This document shows, piece after piece, positions 52,310-62,375 of a stretch of 64,000 nt of DNA. Every line of letters begins with the position of its first letter. Position 1 is the first letter of the stretch. Source of the DNA: Burkholderiaceae bacterium (lineage in GTDB: Bacteria > Pseudomonadota > Gammaproteobacteria > Burkholderiales > Burkholderiaceae_C); assembly GCA_026125795.1 (NCBI GenBank), contig JAHCKM010000001.1, forward strand, positions 2,046,001 to 2,110,000, in the 5' to 3' direction. The translations under genes and the position numbers were made by a program. A model generated the notes under the pieces. It was not told the origin of the DNA. It did no database searches and saw nothing but the letters and a program-made list of their open reading frames with translations.

Positions 52310-53644
52310 TCAGTGCAGTTTCACGCGCGGCTCCGTGCGGCTCGTGAGCACTCGCGACGCGGTACCGAGCGTGGTGCGCCACCAGCCGTGCACCGCCAGC
52401 TCGTGCAGCTTGTACAGCGACAGGTACATCAGGCGCGCGAACAAGCCTTCGACCCACAGGTTGCCGCCGACCAGCGCACCCATCAGGTTGCCGACCGTCG
52501 TGTGCTGGCCGAGCGACACCAGCGAGCCGAAGTCGCGGTACTGCCAGGGCTTCAGGGGCAGGCCGCGCAGGTGGCGCGGCAGTTGCTTGGCCAGGTGCGA
52601 GGCCTGCTGGTGGGCCGCCTGCGCACGCGGCGGCACCGTGCCCTGGCGCCCCAGCCACGGCGCCGCGGCGCAGTCGCCGATGGCGAACACGCGGTCATCG
52701 CGCGTGGTCTGCAGCGTCGGCCGCACGACGAGCTGGTTGAGCTTGTTGGTCTCCAGCCCGGCGAGCTCGTGCATCCACTGCGGGGCCTTCACGCCGGCGG
52801 CCCAGACCACGAGCTGGGCCGAGACGAAACTGCCGTCGGCCAGCTCGACGCCGTCGGCGCGCACCGCGCTGACCTTGGCATTGCAGCGCAGCTGGATGCC
52901 CAGTCCCTTGAGCAGGTCGGCCGCGGCTTCGGCGATGCGCTCGGGCAGGCCGGCGAGGATGCGCGGCCCGGCCTCCAGCAGGTGGATCTGGAAGTCGCGC
53001 TCCGGATCGATCCGGTCGAGTCCGTAGGTCACCAGCAGGCGCAGCGCCTTGCGCAGCTCGGCCGCCAGCTCCACTCCGGTGGCGCCGGCCCCGACGATCG
53101 CCACCGCCACCTGGTGCGGGCCTTGCTGCGTGGCTTGCACATGCGCGCGCATGCAGGCATTGACCATGCGCTCGTGGAAGCGATCCGCTTCCTCCGGCGT
53201 TTCCAGCGCGATCGCGTGCTCGTGCACACCCGGTGTGCCAAAGTCGTTGGTGTGGCTGCCGGTGGCGATCACCAGCGTGTCGTAGCCGCGCACGTACGGT
53301 GGCGTGATGGGCTTGCCTTCGTCGTCGAGTGCCGGCGCCACGTGCACCTCGCGCCGTTGGCGATCCAGCGCCACCATGCTGCCCAGCCGGTAGCGGAAGT
53401 GATGCCAGTGCGATTGCGCCAGATAGTCGATCGCATGCGTGTGCAGGTCGATGCTGCCGGCCGCGATCTCGTGCAGGTGCGGCTTCCAGAAATGCGTGCG
53501 CGCCTTCTCGATCAGCGTGATGTGCGCGCGGCCGCGCTTGCCCAGCATGCGCCCCAGGCGCGTCACGAGCTCGAGCCCGCCCGCACCGCCGCCGACGACG
53601 ACGATGCGATGAGGCCCCCGATGCTCGTTGTTGTTTTCGGTCAA
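52310..53644 (-). CDS. Type II NADH dehydrogenase (NDH-2)
   Basis: The 444-residue flavoprotein has IVVVGGGAGGLELVTRLGR near the N-terminus for FAD, VAIVGAGATGVELAAELRKA near residue 180 for NADH, and FAIGDCAAAPWLGRQG near residue 310. A C-terminal amphipathic/hydrophobic region (MYLSLYKLHELAVHGWW) is typical of membrane-bound NDH-2. I favour the TTG at 53644, 8 bp after the preceding stop. A GTG at 53698 inside that gene would add 18 residues. It would oxidise NADH and reduce quinone without proton pumping. Confidence 0.9.
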   Translation of the reverse strand: MTENNNEHRGPHRIVVVGGGAGGLELVTRLGRMLGKRGRAHITLIEKARTHFWKPHLHEIAAGSIDLHTHAIDYLAQSHWHHFRYRLGSMVALDRQRREVHVAPALDDEGKPITPPYVRGYDTLVIATGSHTNDFGTPGVHEHAIALETPEEADRFHERMVNACMRAHVQATQQGPHQVAVAIVGAGATGVELAAELRKALRLLVTYGLDRIDPERDFQIHLLEAGPRILAGLPERIAEAAADLLKGLGIQLRCNAKVSAVRADGVELADGSFVSAQLVVWAAGVKAPQWMHELAGLETNKLNQLVVRPTLQTTRDDRVFAIGDCAAAPWLGRQGTVPPRAQAAHQQASHLAKQLPRHLRGLPLKPWQYRDFGSLVSLGQHTTVGNLMGALVGGNLWVEGLFARLMYLSLYKLHELAVHGWWRTTLGTASRVLTSRTEPRVKLH

Positions 53645-53652
53645 ACCGAGAG

Positions 53653-54690
53653 TCAGGTCACGCGTCCAAACCACCACAGGCTCAGGCCTGCGGCGCACAC
53701 CGCCAGCAACGCGCCGAGCGCGGCGAACAGCGCGGTGATCTCGGTCTCGCGCTTTTCCACCACCAGCTTGCTCGACAGGCTCTGGTAGACCTTCTTCAGG
53801 TCCTCGGCGGTGCCGGCGAAGAAGTATTCGCCGCGCGTCAGCAGCGACACCTGCTTCAGCGTCTCTTCGTCGAGGCGCACGCGCATGCTCCAGCCTTCAA
53901 AGCCGATGATCTCGCCTTCCTTCGTGCCCATGCCCACGGTGTAGATGCGCACGCCGCGGTCGGCCGCGAGCTTGGCCATCTCGAGCGTGTCGGGGCCGGT
54001 GGTGCGCTGGCCGTCGGTGAGCAGGATGATCGCGGCCGAGTTGTACGAGCCCGGTTCCACCGGCTTGAATTCGGGCTTGTCCTGCTTCTTGTCGCCGAAG
54101 CCCGGCGGCATCGGCCGGGCGCCGGTGATCTGCGACAGATCGAAGCCGCCGTCGGGAAACAGCGTGGCCAGCGACAGCACGATGCCCGAGCCGATTGCGG
54201 TGGCGCGCTGCAGCTGAAAGCGATCGATCGCGGCGATGACGTCCTCGCGGCTCAGCGTGGGCGCCTGCACCACCGCCGCGGTGCCGGCGAACGACACCAC
54301 GCCGACGCGCACCGAGTGCGGCAGCTCGTTGACGAAGCCCTTGGCCGCCTCCTGCGAGGCGACCAGCCGGCTCGGCTTGATGTCGGTGGCACGCATGCTG
54401 CCCGACACGTCCATCGCCAGGATGATGGTCTCCTGCGCCGACGGCAAACGGATCACTGCAAGCGGGCGCGACACCGCGAACAGCAGCGTGCCGAGCGCCA
54501 GCCACAGCAGCAGCGGCGGCACGTGTCGGCGCCATCCAGGGCCCTTGCCGAGCGCCTGCTTGACCAGCGCGACGCTCGCGAAGCGCACGGTGTTCTTCTT
54601 GCGCCGGTGCAGCAGCCACAGGTACATCATCACCAGCAGCGGCATCGCCGCGGCCAGCACCCAGAGGGCTTCAGGCCACAGAAACTTCAT
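53653..54690 (-). CDS. VWA-domain membrane protein (BatA-like)
   Basis: The 345-residue protein has two N-terminal transmembrane helices with LHRRKKNTVRFASVALV between them. A von Willebrand A domain with a complete MIDAS site (DVSGSM near residue 92, later Thr and LTDGQRTTG near residue 205) and a C-terminal transmembrane helix (LFAALGALLAVCAAGLSLWW) follow. It is encoded in a MoxR-DUF58-VWA set, in which the MoxR ATPase is thought to act as a chaperone for metal- or cofactor-dependent assembly. Its start overlaps the DUF58 gene by 20 bp. Confidence 0.93.
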   Translation of the reverse strand: MKFLWPEALWVLAAAMPLLVMMYLWLLHRRKKNTVRFASVALVKQALGKGPGWRRHVPPLLLWLALGTLLFAVSRPLAVIRLPSAQETIILAMDVSGSMRATDIKPSRLVASQEAAKGFVNELPHSVRVGVVSFAGTAAVVQAPTLSREDVIAAIDRFQLQRATAIGSGIVLSLATLFPDGGFDLSQITGARPMPPGFGDKKQDKPEFKPVEPGSYNSAAIILLTDGQRTTGPDTLEMAKLAADRGVRIYTVGMGTKEGEIIGFEGWSMRVRLDEETLKQVSLLTRGEYFFAGTAEDLKKVYQSLSSKLVVEKRETEITALFAALGALLAVCAAGLSLWWFGRVT

Positions 54691-55687
54691 GGTGCGGTTC
54701 CATTGCAGGGGCGGCGGCACCGCGCAAGTGCGCCGGCATGTGTGCGCCGCTGCGCTGCCGTGCGCGTTGGCGGCGCAACGCGACGAAACGCAGCAGCGAT
54801 TCGAGCAGATCGTCGTTGGTGGCGAGCTCCAGGGTGTCGACCTGCGCCTTGGCCAGGGCGGCTCGCAGCGCCGCCTCGTGCTGATCGGCCAAGGCCGCAA
54901 AGCGCTGGCGGAACGACGGATCGTTGGTGTCGACGAACAGCTGCTCGCCGCTCTCGGCATCTTCGATCGTGACCAGGCCCACGTTGGGCAGCTTCATTTC
55001 CAGCGGGTCGTACAGCCGCACGGCCAGCACCTCGTGCCGGCGCGACAGGCGGCCGAGCGCGTCTTCCCAGCCCGGCGCGCTGATGAAGTCGGACACCACG
55101 AAGATCATCGAGCGGCGTCGAATCAGCGTGTCGGCCGAGCGCAGCAGGTCGGCCAGCACGGTCTGCTGCGCCGGTGGCGCGCCGCGACGTCTGCGTCGCT
55201 GGGGCTTTGGCGGCGCGGGCCGGTTGCGCATGCGCTGGATCAGCTCGAGCACATGGTTGCGGCCCGCGCGTGCCGGCAGCATGCCGTCGACCTGGTGGCT
55301 GTACAGCAGCGCACCCACCCGGTTGCCGTGGCGCGTGAGCAGGCGCGCCAGCACGGTGACGAAGCTCTCCGACACCGACAGCTTGGTGCGATCGTCGGAG
55401 CCGAAGTCGATCGAGCCCGAGAGATCGAGCAGGAACCAGGCGCTCAGCTCACGATCTTCGGTGAACTGGCGCACGTGCGGCTCGTCGAGCCGGGCCGTGA
55501 CGTTCCAATCGATGTGACGCACGTCGTCGCCGTGCTGGTAGGCGCGCAGGTCGGCCAGGTCGAGCCCGGCGCCGCGCCACAGCGTGCGGTAGTCGCCTTG
55601 CAGCAACCCGTCGAGGCGGCGGATGACCGTCCACTCCAACTGACGCAGCAACTGGTCAGGTGTGGCGGTCGAGACGGCCTCGGGCAT
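54671..55687 (-). CDS. DUF58 domain protein
   Basis: The 338-residue protein carries the DUF58 core: GDYRTLWRGAGLDLADLRAY near residue 31, DDVRHIDWNVTARLDEPHVR near residue 54, then a VWA-like fold with WFLLDLSGSIDFGSDDR near residue 84 and SMIFVVSDFISAPGW near residue 193. It sits 19 bp after MoxR and overlaps the VWA gene, so the three are co-expressed. No membrane helix is seen. Confidence 0.93.
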   Translation of the reverse strand: MPEAVSTATPDQLLRQLEWTVIRRLDGLLQGDYRTLWRGAGLDLADLRAYQHGDDVRHIDWNVTARLDEPHVRQFTEDRELSAWFLLDLSGSIDFGSDDRTKLSVSESFVTVLARLLTRHGNRVGALLYSHQVDGMLPARAGRNHVLELIQRMRNRPAPPKPQRRRRRGAPPAQQTVLADLLRSADTLIRRRSMIFVVSDFISAPGWEDALGRLSRRHEVLAVRLYDPLEMKLPNVGLVTIEDAESGEQLFVDTNDPSFRQRFAALADQHEAALRAALAKAQVDTLELATNDDLLESLLRFVALRRQRARQRSGAHMPAHLRGAAAPAMEPHHEVSVA

Positions 55688-55706
55688 CGCTGTCTTGCTG
55701 TGTGGA

Positions 55707-56714
<1,008 letters not shown>

Positions 56715-56759
56715 CGGTGGCGGTTGTTGAATTGACTGAAGTGAATGGAGCGGCGGCGA

Positions 56760-57734
56760 CTAGAACGGCGGCAGGCCGGCTGCGGCGGCCGCGTTCTCGA
56801 TCGGCACAGCAAATCCGATGCCGATGAAGGTGCGCGCTTCGGTGGGGTTCATGATCGCGGTGACGATACCCACCACATGGCCGTCCGTCGTGACCAGCGG
56901 GCCGCCCGAGTTGCCCGGGTTGGCGGCGGCGTCGAACTGGATCAGGTTGGTGAGAATGCGCTTACCCTCGGGGGAGCGGAACTCGCGCTTGAGCCCCGAC
57001 ACCACGCCTTGCGACACCGACGGCCCGATGCCGAACGGATGGCCGACCGCAATGACCTCGTCACCGGGACGCAGGCCGCCGGTGGAGCGCATCGTGGCGG
57101 CTTCCAGTTCATCGGGACGCGATGCCGCCTGCAGCACCGCGAGGTCGTTTTCCGGCTGCACGTTGATCAGCGACGCTTCCGACTCCATGCCGTTGGCGTA
57201 GGTGATCTTGATGCGCGAGGCCCCGTGCACCACGTGCAGGTTGGTCAGGATGATGCCCTTGTCGACGATCACCACGCCCGAGCCGACGCTCTTGTGCTGC
57301 TCGCCTTCCTTCGGGTCGGGGCGGCCGGGCGGCTGCTCGCCGACCACGCGCACCACCGAGCCGATCACCGCCTCGTAGGCGTTGGCCGCGGCCGACTGCA
57401 GCGGCTCCTTGGCGATCGACTCGCGCATCGCATGGTCGATCTGCTCGAAGGTGGGAATCTGGCGCTCGCGCAAGGTCCACGCCGGCCAGCCGGCGACCAC
57501 GGCCAGCAGCACCGCCAGCGCAGCCCAGGCCCAGCGTTCGTTGCGTTTGATCGCGGCACCGCTGCGCCGGCCGGTGCGCGCCCACCAGCCGGGCGGATCG
57601 GCGCTGTCGTCGGGTTCTTCGTTCGGGGCTTCGCCCGCAAGCTCGCGGCCGGCAGCGGCACGCGTGCGATCGGGCGTTCGGCTGTACAAGGGCACGCGCT
57701 TCATCGTCACCGGCTCGTCAGACAACCCCGACAT
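56760..57734 (-). CDS. DegP/HtrA-type (S1C) serine protease, membrane anchored, no PDZ visible
   Basis: The 324-residue protein has a charged cytoplasmic start, one transmembrane helix (WAWAALAVLLAVVAGWPAW near residue 63) and a trypsin-like domain with the triad His in LTNLHVVHG, Asp in NDLAVLQ and Ser in NPGNSGGPL. It ends soon after the protease fold at AAAAGLPPF, so PDZ domains common in HtrA proteins are absent. ATG 57734 is used; the ATG at 57704 would shorten it by ten residues. It probably cleaves envelope proteins. Confidence 0.9.
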   Translation of the reverse strand: MSGLSDEPVTMKRVPLYSRTPDRTRAAAGRELAGEAPNEEPDDSADPPGWWARTGRRSGAAIKRNERWAWAALAVLLAVVAGWPAWTLRERQIPTFEQIDHAMRESIAKEPLQSAAANAYEAVIGSVVRVVGEQPPGRPDPKEGEQHKSVGSGVVIVDKGIILTNLHVVHGASRIKITYANGMESEASLINVQPENDLAVLQAASRPDELEAATMRSTGGLRPGDEVIAVGHPFGIGPSVSQGVVSGLKREFRSPEGKRILTNLIQFDAAANPGNSGGPLVTTDGHVVGIVTAIMNPTEARTFIGIGFAVPIENAAAAAGLPPF

Positions 57735-57846
57735 GGGATTGCGAGCCGCCAAGGTACCACGATGGCGGCGCGAGTGCACCGGCCAGTTAAGGTTATGCCC
57801 GCCGTCTCGATGGATGATTGATGTGGCACAGCGGAAATCGGCGACC

Positions 57847-58674
57847 ATGCCCTGGATCGACACCCATTGCCACCTCGACGCGGCCGAGTTCGATGCCGAC
57901 CGCGTCGCCGTGTGGCAGCGCGCGCGCACGGCCGGCGTGGCGATGGCGGTGATCCCGGCAGTCGCGGCGTCGGATTTCGACGCCGTGCGGTCGCTGGCCC
58001 ATGAACTGGGCCTGGCCTACGCGCTCGGCATCCACCCGCTGTGCGTCGATCGGGCAGAACCGGTGCACCTGGAGCAGTTGCAGGATGCGCTGCGGCGCCA
58101 CGCAGCCGATCCGCGCCTGGTGGCGGTGGGCGAAATCGGGCTCGATTGGTTCGTCCCCGGGCTCGACCGCGCGCGCCAGCAGCATTTTTACCTGGCGCAA
58201 CTGAAGCTGGCGCGCGCCGCCGGCCTGCCGGTGATCCTGCATGTGCGCCGCTCGGCCGACGGGTTGCTGGCCGGGCTGCGGCGCATCGACGTGGCCGGTG
58301 GCATCGCGCATGCCTTCAACGGCAGCGCCGAACAGGCGCAAACGTGCGTCGCGATGGGCCTGCGGCTGGGTTTCGGCGGCGCGATGACGTTCGACCGCGC
58401 TCTGCAGATCCGGCGGTTGGCCACAGCCTTGCCCGAGCACGCGCCGGTGCTGGAGACCGACTCGCCCGACATCCCGCCGCAATGGCTGTACCGCACCGCG
58501 TCGCAGCGCGCGCAGGGCGAGCGAGCGCAGCGCAACGAGCCCGGCGAGCTGCCGCGCATCGCCGCCACGCTGGCCCGGTTGCGCGGCTGGTCGCTCGACG
58601 AGACGGCGACAATCACCGGCGCGAACGCAGGCGCGGCGTTGCCGCGCCTGGCGGCGCTGATGGAGGATCAATGA
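57847..58674 (+). CDS. TatD-family metal-dependent hydrolase
   Basis: The 275-residue TIM-barrel nuclease has IDTHCHLDAAEFDADR at the start for the metals, GIHPLCVDRA near residue 60, AVGEIGLDWF near residue 94, ILHVRRSADGL near residue 133, AHAFNGSAEQA and LETDSPDIPPQWL near residue 205. Members act as 3'-5' DNases or RNases. It is divergent from the protease gene and starts an apparent four-gene plus-strand operon with overlapping genes. Confidence 0.94.
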   Translation: MPWIDTHCHLDAAEFDADRVAVWQRARTAGVAMAVIPAVAASDFDAVRSLAHELGLAYALGIHPLCVDRAEPVHLEQLQDALRRHAADPRLVAVGEIGLDWFVPGLDRARQQHFYLAQLKLARAAGLPVILHVRRSADGLLAGLRRIDVAGGIAHAFNGSAEQAQTCVAMGLRLGFGGAMTFDRALQIRRLATALPEHAPVLETDSPDIPPQWLYRTASQRAQGERAQRNEPGELPRIAATLARLRGWSLDETATITGANAGAALPRLAALMEDQ

Positions 58675-59186
58675 GTCCGCGGCGTCGCCCGACGCGCCTG
58701 CAAGGCCTGGCCCCGGTCGCGGCGCCGCACACCCGCGTGCTGGTGCTCGGCAGCTTTCCGAGCGAGGCCTCGCTGGCCGCGGGCCAGTACTACGCGCACC
58801 CGCGCAACCAGTTCTGGATCATTCTGTCCCGGTTGTGGCGCACCGACCTGTGCGCCATGCCGTACGCCCGGCGGCTCGAAGAGGTGCGCGGTCGCGGCCT
58901 CGGCATCTGGGACGTGTATGCCAGCTGCCAGCGCGAAGGCAGCCTCGACAGCGCGATTCGTTCGGCGCAGCCCAATGATCTCGCCGGCCTCGTGCGACGC
59001 CTGCCGGAGCTGCGCGCGATCGCGCACAACGGCGGGGAGTCGGCGCGCACGATGACGCTCACGCGCGCGCTGGTGCCCGAGGTCGTGCGGCTGCCGTCGA
59101 CCAGCCCGGCCAACGCCAGCTGGTCGCTGCAGCGCAAGCTCGACGCATGGGGAGCGCTGTTCGCGGCGCACGGGTTGTGCGGATGA
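58671..59186 (+). CDS. Mug-like DNA glycosylase (hypoxanthine/uracil type)
   Basis: The 171-residue protein has the uracil-DNA-glycosylase superfamily core of the TIGR04274 type. RVLVLGSFPSEASLAAGQYY near residue 22 holds the active-site loop; AHPRNQFWIILSRLW, GLGIWDVYASCQREGSLDSA and VVRLPSTSPANASWSL near residue 140 follow. It probably excises deaminated bases. The start overlaps the TatD stop as ATGA and its own stop overlaps the next start, so DNA-metabolism genes are coupled here. Confidence 0.9.
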   Translation: MSPRRRPTRLQGLAPVAAPHTRVLVLGSFPSEASLAAGQYYAHPRNQFWIILSRLWRTDLCAMPYARRLEEVRGRGLGIWDVYASCQREGSLDSAIRSAQPNDLAGLVRRLPELRAIAHNGGESARTMTLTRALVPEVVRLPSTSPANASWSLQRKLDAWGALFAAHGLCG

Positions 59187-59947
59187 GGTCGTTGCCCGAG
59201 GCCACGATCTCCGAGCAGGACGGCGTGCGCTACCTGCACCTCGACACGCCGTGGGTGCAGGGCGCGATGCTGCTGAAGCAGCCGCGCACGCTGGTGCTCG
59301 AATACGTGCAGCGCATGATGGCGTGGATGTTGTGGCGCGCGCCCGAAGGGCTGGCGCAGGGCCGCGCGGTGCAACTCGGCCTCGGCGCCGCAGCGATCAC
59401 GCGCTTCACGCGCCAGGTGCTGCGCATGCCGACCACGGCCGTCGAGCTCAACCCGGCGGTGATCGCCGCCTGCCGGCGCTGGTTCCGGTTGCCCGACGAC
59501 GATGCGCTGCTCAGCGTGCGCCAGGCCGATGCGGCGACCTGGCTGCGCAGCGACGAGGCGCCGCGCGGCGAGGTGAGCGTGTTGTGTGTCGATCTGTACG
59601 ATCATGAAGCCGCCGCCCCGGTGCTCGACGATGAAGCCTTCTATGCCGACTGCCGTGCGTTACTGGCCGAGGGCGGCCTGATGACGGTCAACCTGTTCGG
59701 GCGGCGTGCCAGCTTCGGCCGTTCGATGGCGCGCATCGCGGCCGCCTTCGGCCCGCAGCATCTGTGGCACCTGTTGCCAACCCGGGAAGGCAACACGATT
59801 GCGGTAGCAACACACACGGTGCCTGCGCCGGATCGTGGCACCTTGCTGGCGCGGGCGGATAACATCGAGTCCCGCTACGGATTGCCGGCGCGCAAATGGT
59901 TGCGGCTGGTCCGACCATGGCAACCGCAAGCCCCGCCCGATCGCTGA
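59183..59947 (+). CDS. Spermidine-synthase-like methyltransferase-fold protein
   Basis: The 254-residue protein has a Rossmann fold with QLGLGAAAITRFTRQVLR near residue 70, TTAVELNPAVIAACRRWF near residue 91 and VLCVDLYDHEAAAPVLDDE near residue 132. This resembles polyamine aminopropyltransferases but lacks the full active-site signature, so a different role is likely. It is coupled by ATGA to the glycosylase gene upstream and overlaps the GspE/PilB gene by about 31 bp. Confidence 0.85.
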   Translation: MRSLPEATISEQDGVRYLHLDTPWVQGAMLLKQPRTLVLEYVQRMMAWMLWRAPEGLAQGRAVQLGLGAAAITRFTRQVLRMPTTAVELNPAVIAACRRWFRLPDDDALLSVRQADAATWLRSDEAPRGEVSVLCVDLYDHEAAAPVLDDEAFYADCRALLAEGGLMTVNLFGRRASFGRSMARIAAAFGPQHLWHLLPTREGNTIAVATHTVPAPDRGTLLARADNIESRYGLPARKWLRLVRPWQPQAPPDR

Positions 59948-61758
59948 ACCCGACTGCCCGCCCGCGCAGCGCCGCGCGGGCCGTGCCGGAGCGCGGCAAG
60001 CTCGAGTGGCGCACCCTGCTGGCCTGGCTGCGCGAAGACGGCCTGATCGGACACGACGATGCGGAAGGCGTGGTCAAGCGCTTTGGCGGCGCCGACTCGA
60101 GCCAGCATCCGCTGGTGCGCTTGGGGCACGCGGGCCTCAAGCGCCACGGCACGCAGACCCCGCTCGACACCGAGGCGCTGACGATGTGGCTGGCGCAGCG
60201 CTTCAGCCTGCCGTATCTGCGCATCGATCCGCTCAAGGTTGATGTCGGCCGCGTCGCCGACGTGATGAGCGTGCACTACGCCGAGGTGCGGCGCGTGCTG
60301 CCGGTGACGGTGGGCGCGCACGAGGTGGCCATCGCCACCGCCGAGCCGTTCGACAACGCCTGGGTGCCCGAGATCGAGGCGCACACGCGCAAGAGCGTCA
60401 AGCTGGTGGTGTCCAACCCGCAGGACATTGCGCGCTACACCACCGAGTTCTTCTCGCTCGCCAAGAGCGTGCGCGCGGCTCAGAAGACCGGCGAACAATC
60501 GGCGGCCGCCAACTTCGAGCAGCTGGTGGAGCTGGGCCGGACCAACAAGCAGCTCGACGCCAACGACGCCGGCGTGGTGCAGGTGGTGGATTGGCTGTGG
60601 CAATACGCGTTCGATCAGCGCGCCAGCGACATCCACCTCGAGCCGCGGCGCGACATGGGCGCGATCCGCTTTCGCATCGACGGCGTGCTGCACACGGTGT
60701 ACCAGGTGCCGATGACGGTGATGAGCGCGATGACGGCGCGCATCAAGCTGCTCGGTCGCATGGACGTGATCGAGAAGCGGCGTCCGCTCGATGGGCGCAT
60801 CAAGACCAAGCGGCCCGACGGCGTGGAGGGCGCCGGGCAGGAGGTGGAGATGCGCCTGGCCACCATACCGACCGCGTTCGGCGAGAAGATGGTGATGCGA
60901 ATCTTCGATCCCGACACCGCGGTCAAGAGCGTGGAAGGGCTCGGGTTCTCGGCGCACGACGGCGAGCGCTGGCAGCAGCTGATCTCGCGGGCGCACGGCA
61001 TCATCCTCGTCACCGGACCCACCGGCAGCGGCAAGACCACCACGCTGTACTCCACGCTGAAGAAGCTCGCCACCGACGAGGTCAACGTCTGCACGATCGA
61101 AGACCCGATCGAGATGATCGAGCCGGCGTTCAACCAGACGCAGGTGCACGGCGCCATCGACATGGGCTTCGCCGAAGGCGTGCGCGCGCTGATGCGGCAG
61201 GACCCCGACATCATCATGATCGGCGAGATCCGCGACCTCGCGACCGCCGAGATGGCGATCCAGGCTGCGCTCACCGGTCACCTGGTGTTCAGCACCTTGC
61301 ACACCAACGATGCGGCGTCGGCCATCACGCGGCTGGCCGATCTCGGTGTGCCGCCTTATCTGATCAGCGCCACCGTGATCGGCGTGCTGGCGCAGCGCCT
61401 CGCGCGCACGCTGTGCCCGGCCTGCAAGAAGCCCGACGACGACACCTCGCGCGACATGCTGGCCGAGATCGCCAAGCCGTGGCGCTTGACCGGTGGCGTG
61501 CGCATGTACAAGCCGGTGGGCTGCCTCGAATGCCGGCACACCGGCTACCGCGGCCGCGTGGGCTTGTATGAACTGATGCAGCTCACGCCGCAGGCGCACG
61601 AGCACATTCATCCGCACTACGACATCCCGGCGCTGCGCCATCAGGCGCTGAAGGACGGCATGCGACCGTTGCGCCTGGCCGGCACGATGAAGATCGCCGA
61701 AGGCGTGACCACCATCGAAGAAGTGCTGCGCTCGACGCCGGCCTGGTCCGAAAAGTAG
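59917..61758 (+). CDS. GspE/PilB-family secretion ATPase
   Basis: The 613-residue ATPase has an N-terminal GspE/PilB domain (KLEWRTLLAWLREDGLI to about residue 160) and a central domain with ASDIHLEPRRDMGAIRFRID. The catalytic core has Walker A VTGPTGSGKTTTLYSTL near residue 370, the Asp box FNQTQVHGAIDMGFAEG and Walker B IIMIGEIRD. A tetracysteine zinc site is formed by CPACKKP and GCLECRHTG. ATG 59917 is used; 59896 is possible. No pilin, platform or secretin gene is nearby, so it may be an orphan or serve a system encoded elsewhere. Confidence 0.93.
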   Translation: MATASPARSLNPTARPRSAARAVPERGKLEWRTLLAWLREDGLIGHDDAEGVVKRFGGADSSQHPLVRLGHAGLKRHGTQTPLDTEALTMWLAQRFSLPYLRIDPLKVDVGRVADVMSVHYAEVRRVLPVTVGAHEVAIATAEPFDNAWVPEIEAHTRKSVKLVVSNPQDIARYTTEFFSLAKSVRAAQKTGEQSAAANFEQLVELGRTNKQLDANDAGVVQVVDWLWQYAFDQRASDIHLEPRRDMGAIRFRIDGVLHTVYQVPMTVMSAMTARIKLLGRMDVIEKRRPLDGRIKTKRPDGVEGAGQEVEMRLATIPTAFGEKMVMRIFDPDTAVKSVEGLGFSAHDGERWQQLISRAHGIILVTGPTGSGKTTTLYSTLKKLATDEVNVCTIEDPIEMIEPAFNQTQVHGAIDMGFAEGVRALMRQDPDIIMIGEIRDLATAEMAIQAALTGHLVFSTLHTNDAASAITRLADLGVPPYLISATVIGVLAQRLARTLCPACKKPDDDTSRDMLAEIAKPWRLTGGVRMYKPVGCLECRHTGYRGRVGLYELMQLTPQAHEHIHPHYDIPALRHQALKDGMRPLRLAGTMKIAEGVTTIEEVLRSTPAWSEK

Positions 61759-61850
61759 CGGCGCCACGCGCACGGTCGCACCAGCGGTGTGCCTGTGCGC
61801 GCTTTGCACTTACGTGGAAACCCACAATGGGGCCATCTGGTGCCGCCGCC

Positions 61851-61856
61851 TAGAAT
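61851..61856 (+). promoter_or_regulatory. Possible -10 element of the tctBA operon
   Basis: TAGAAT lies 40 bp before the tctB start codon. A good -35 at the right spacing is missing, so this is a weak call. The GAGGAGA ribosome binding site for tctB lies at 61881-61887. Confidence 0.35.
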
Positions 61857-61895
61857 CGCCGCCCAAAGGGCCGCGGCCCACGAGGAGACCTCCAC

Positions 61896-62366
61896 GTGAA
61901 GATCAAGAGCCAGAAGGACTTCTGGTCTGGGTTGATGTTCGTCGTCGTGGGCCTTGGATTCGCCTGGGGTGCCACGTACTACAGCTTTGGCACGTCGGCG
62001 CGTCCCGGACCGGGTTATTTTCCGCTCGGGCTCGGGCTGATCCTCTCGGCCCTCGGTGCACTCACGCTGTTCGAAGCGCTGACCATCGAAACCGATGACG
62101 GCGAGCCGATCGGTGCGTTCGCATGGAAGCCGCTGATCACCATCCTCGTCTCGGTGCTGTTGTTCGGCTTCCTGCTGCCGCGACTGGGCATGGCGCTGAC
62201 GATTCCGGTCCTGGTGATCATCTCGAGCCTGGCGGGCGACGAGTTCCACTGGCGCGACGCCATCATCAACAGCATCGTGCTCGCGATCGGGTCCTGGCTG
62301 ATCTTCATCCTCGGGCTGAAGCTGGTGATTCCGGTGTGGCCCACCTTCCTGCCGTTTGCCAGATAA
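61896..62366 (+). CDS. tctB: Tripartite tricarboxylate transporter small subunit TctB
   Basis: The 156-residue protein has four transmembrane segments. It begins KDFWSGLMFVVVGLGFAWGA and includes RPGPGYFPLGLGLILSALGA near residue 36, which is the TctB signature. With TctA it forms the membrane part of a secondary importer that needs a periplasmic TctC-type binding protein. No such gene is adjacent. It begins a two-gene operon with tctA, 9 bp downstream. Confidence 0.95.
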   Translation: MKIKSQKDFWSGLMFVVVGLGFAWGATYYSFGTSARPGPGYFPLGLGLILSALGALTLFEALTIETDDGEPIGAFAWKPLITILVSVLLFGFLLPRLGMALTIPVLVIISSLAGDEFHWRDAIINSIVLAIGSWLIFILGLKLVIPVWPTFLPFAR

Positions 62367-62375
62367 GGGGCTCGC

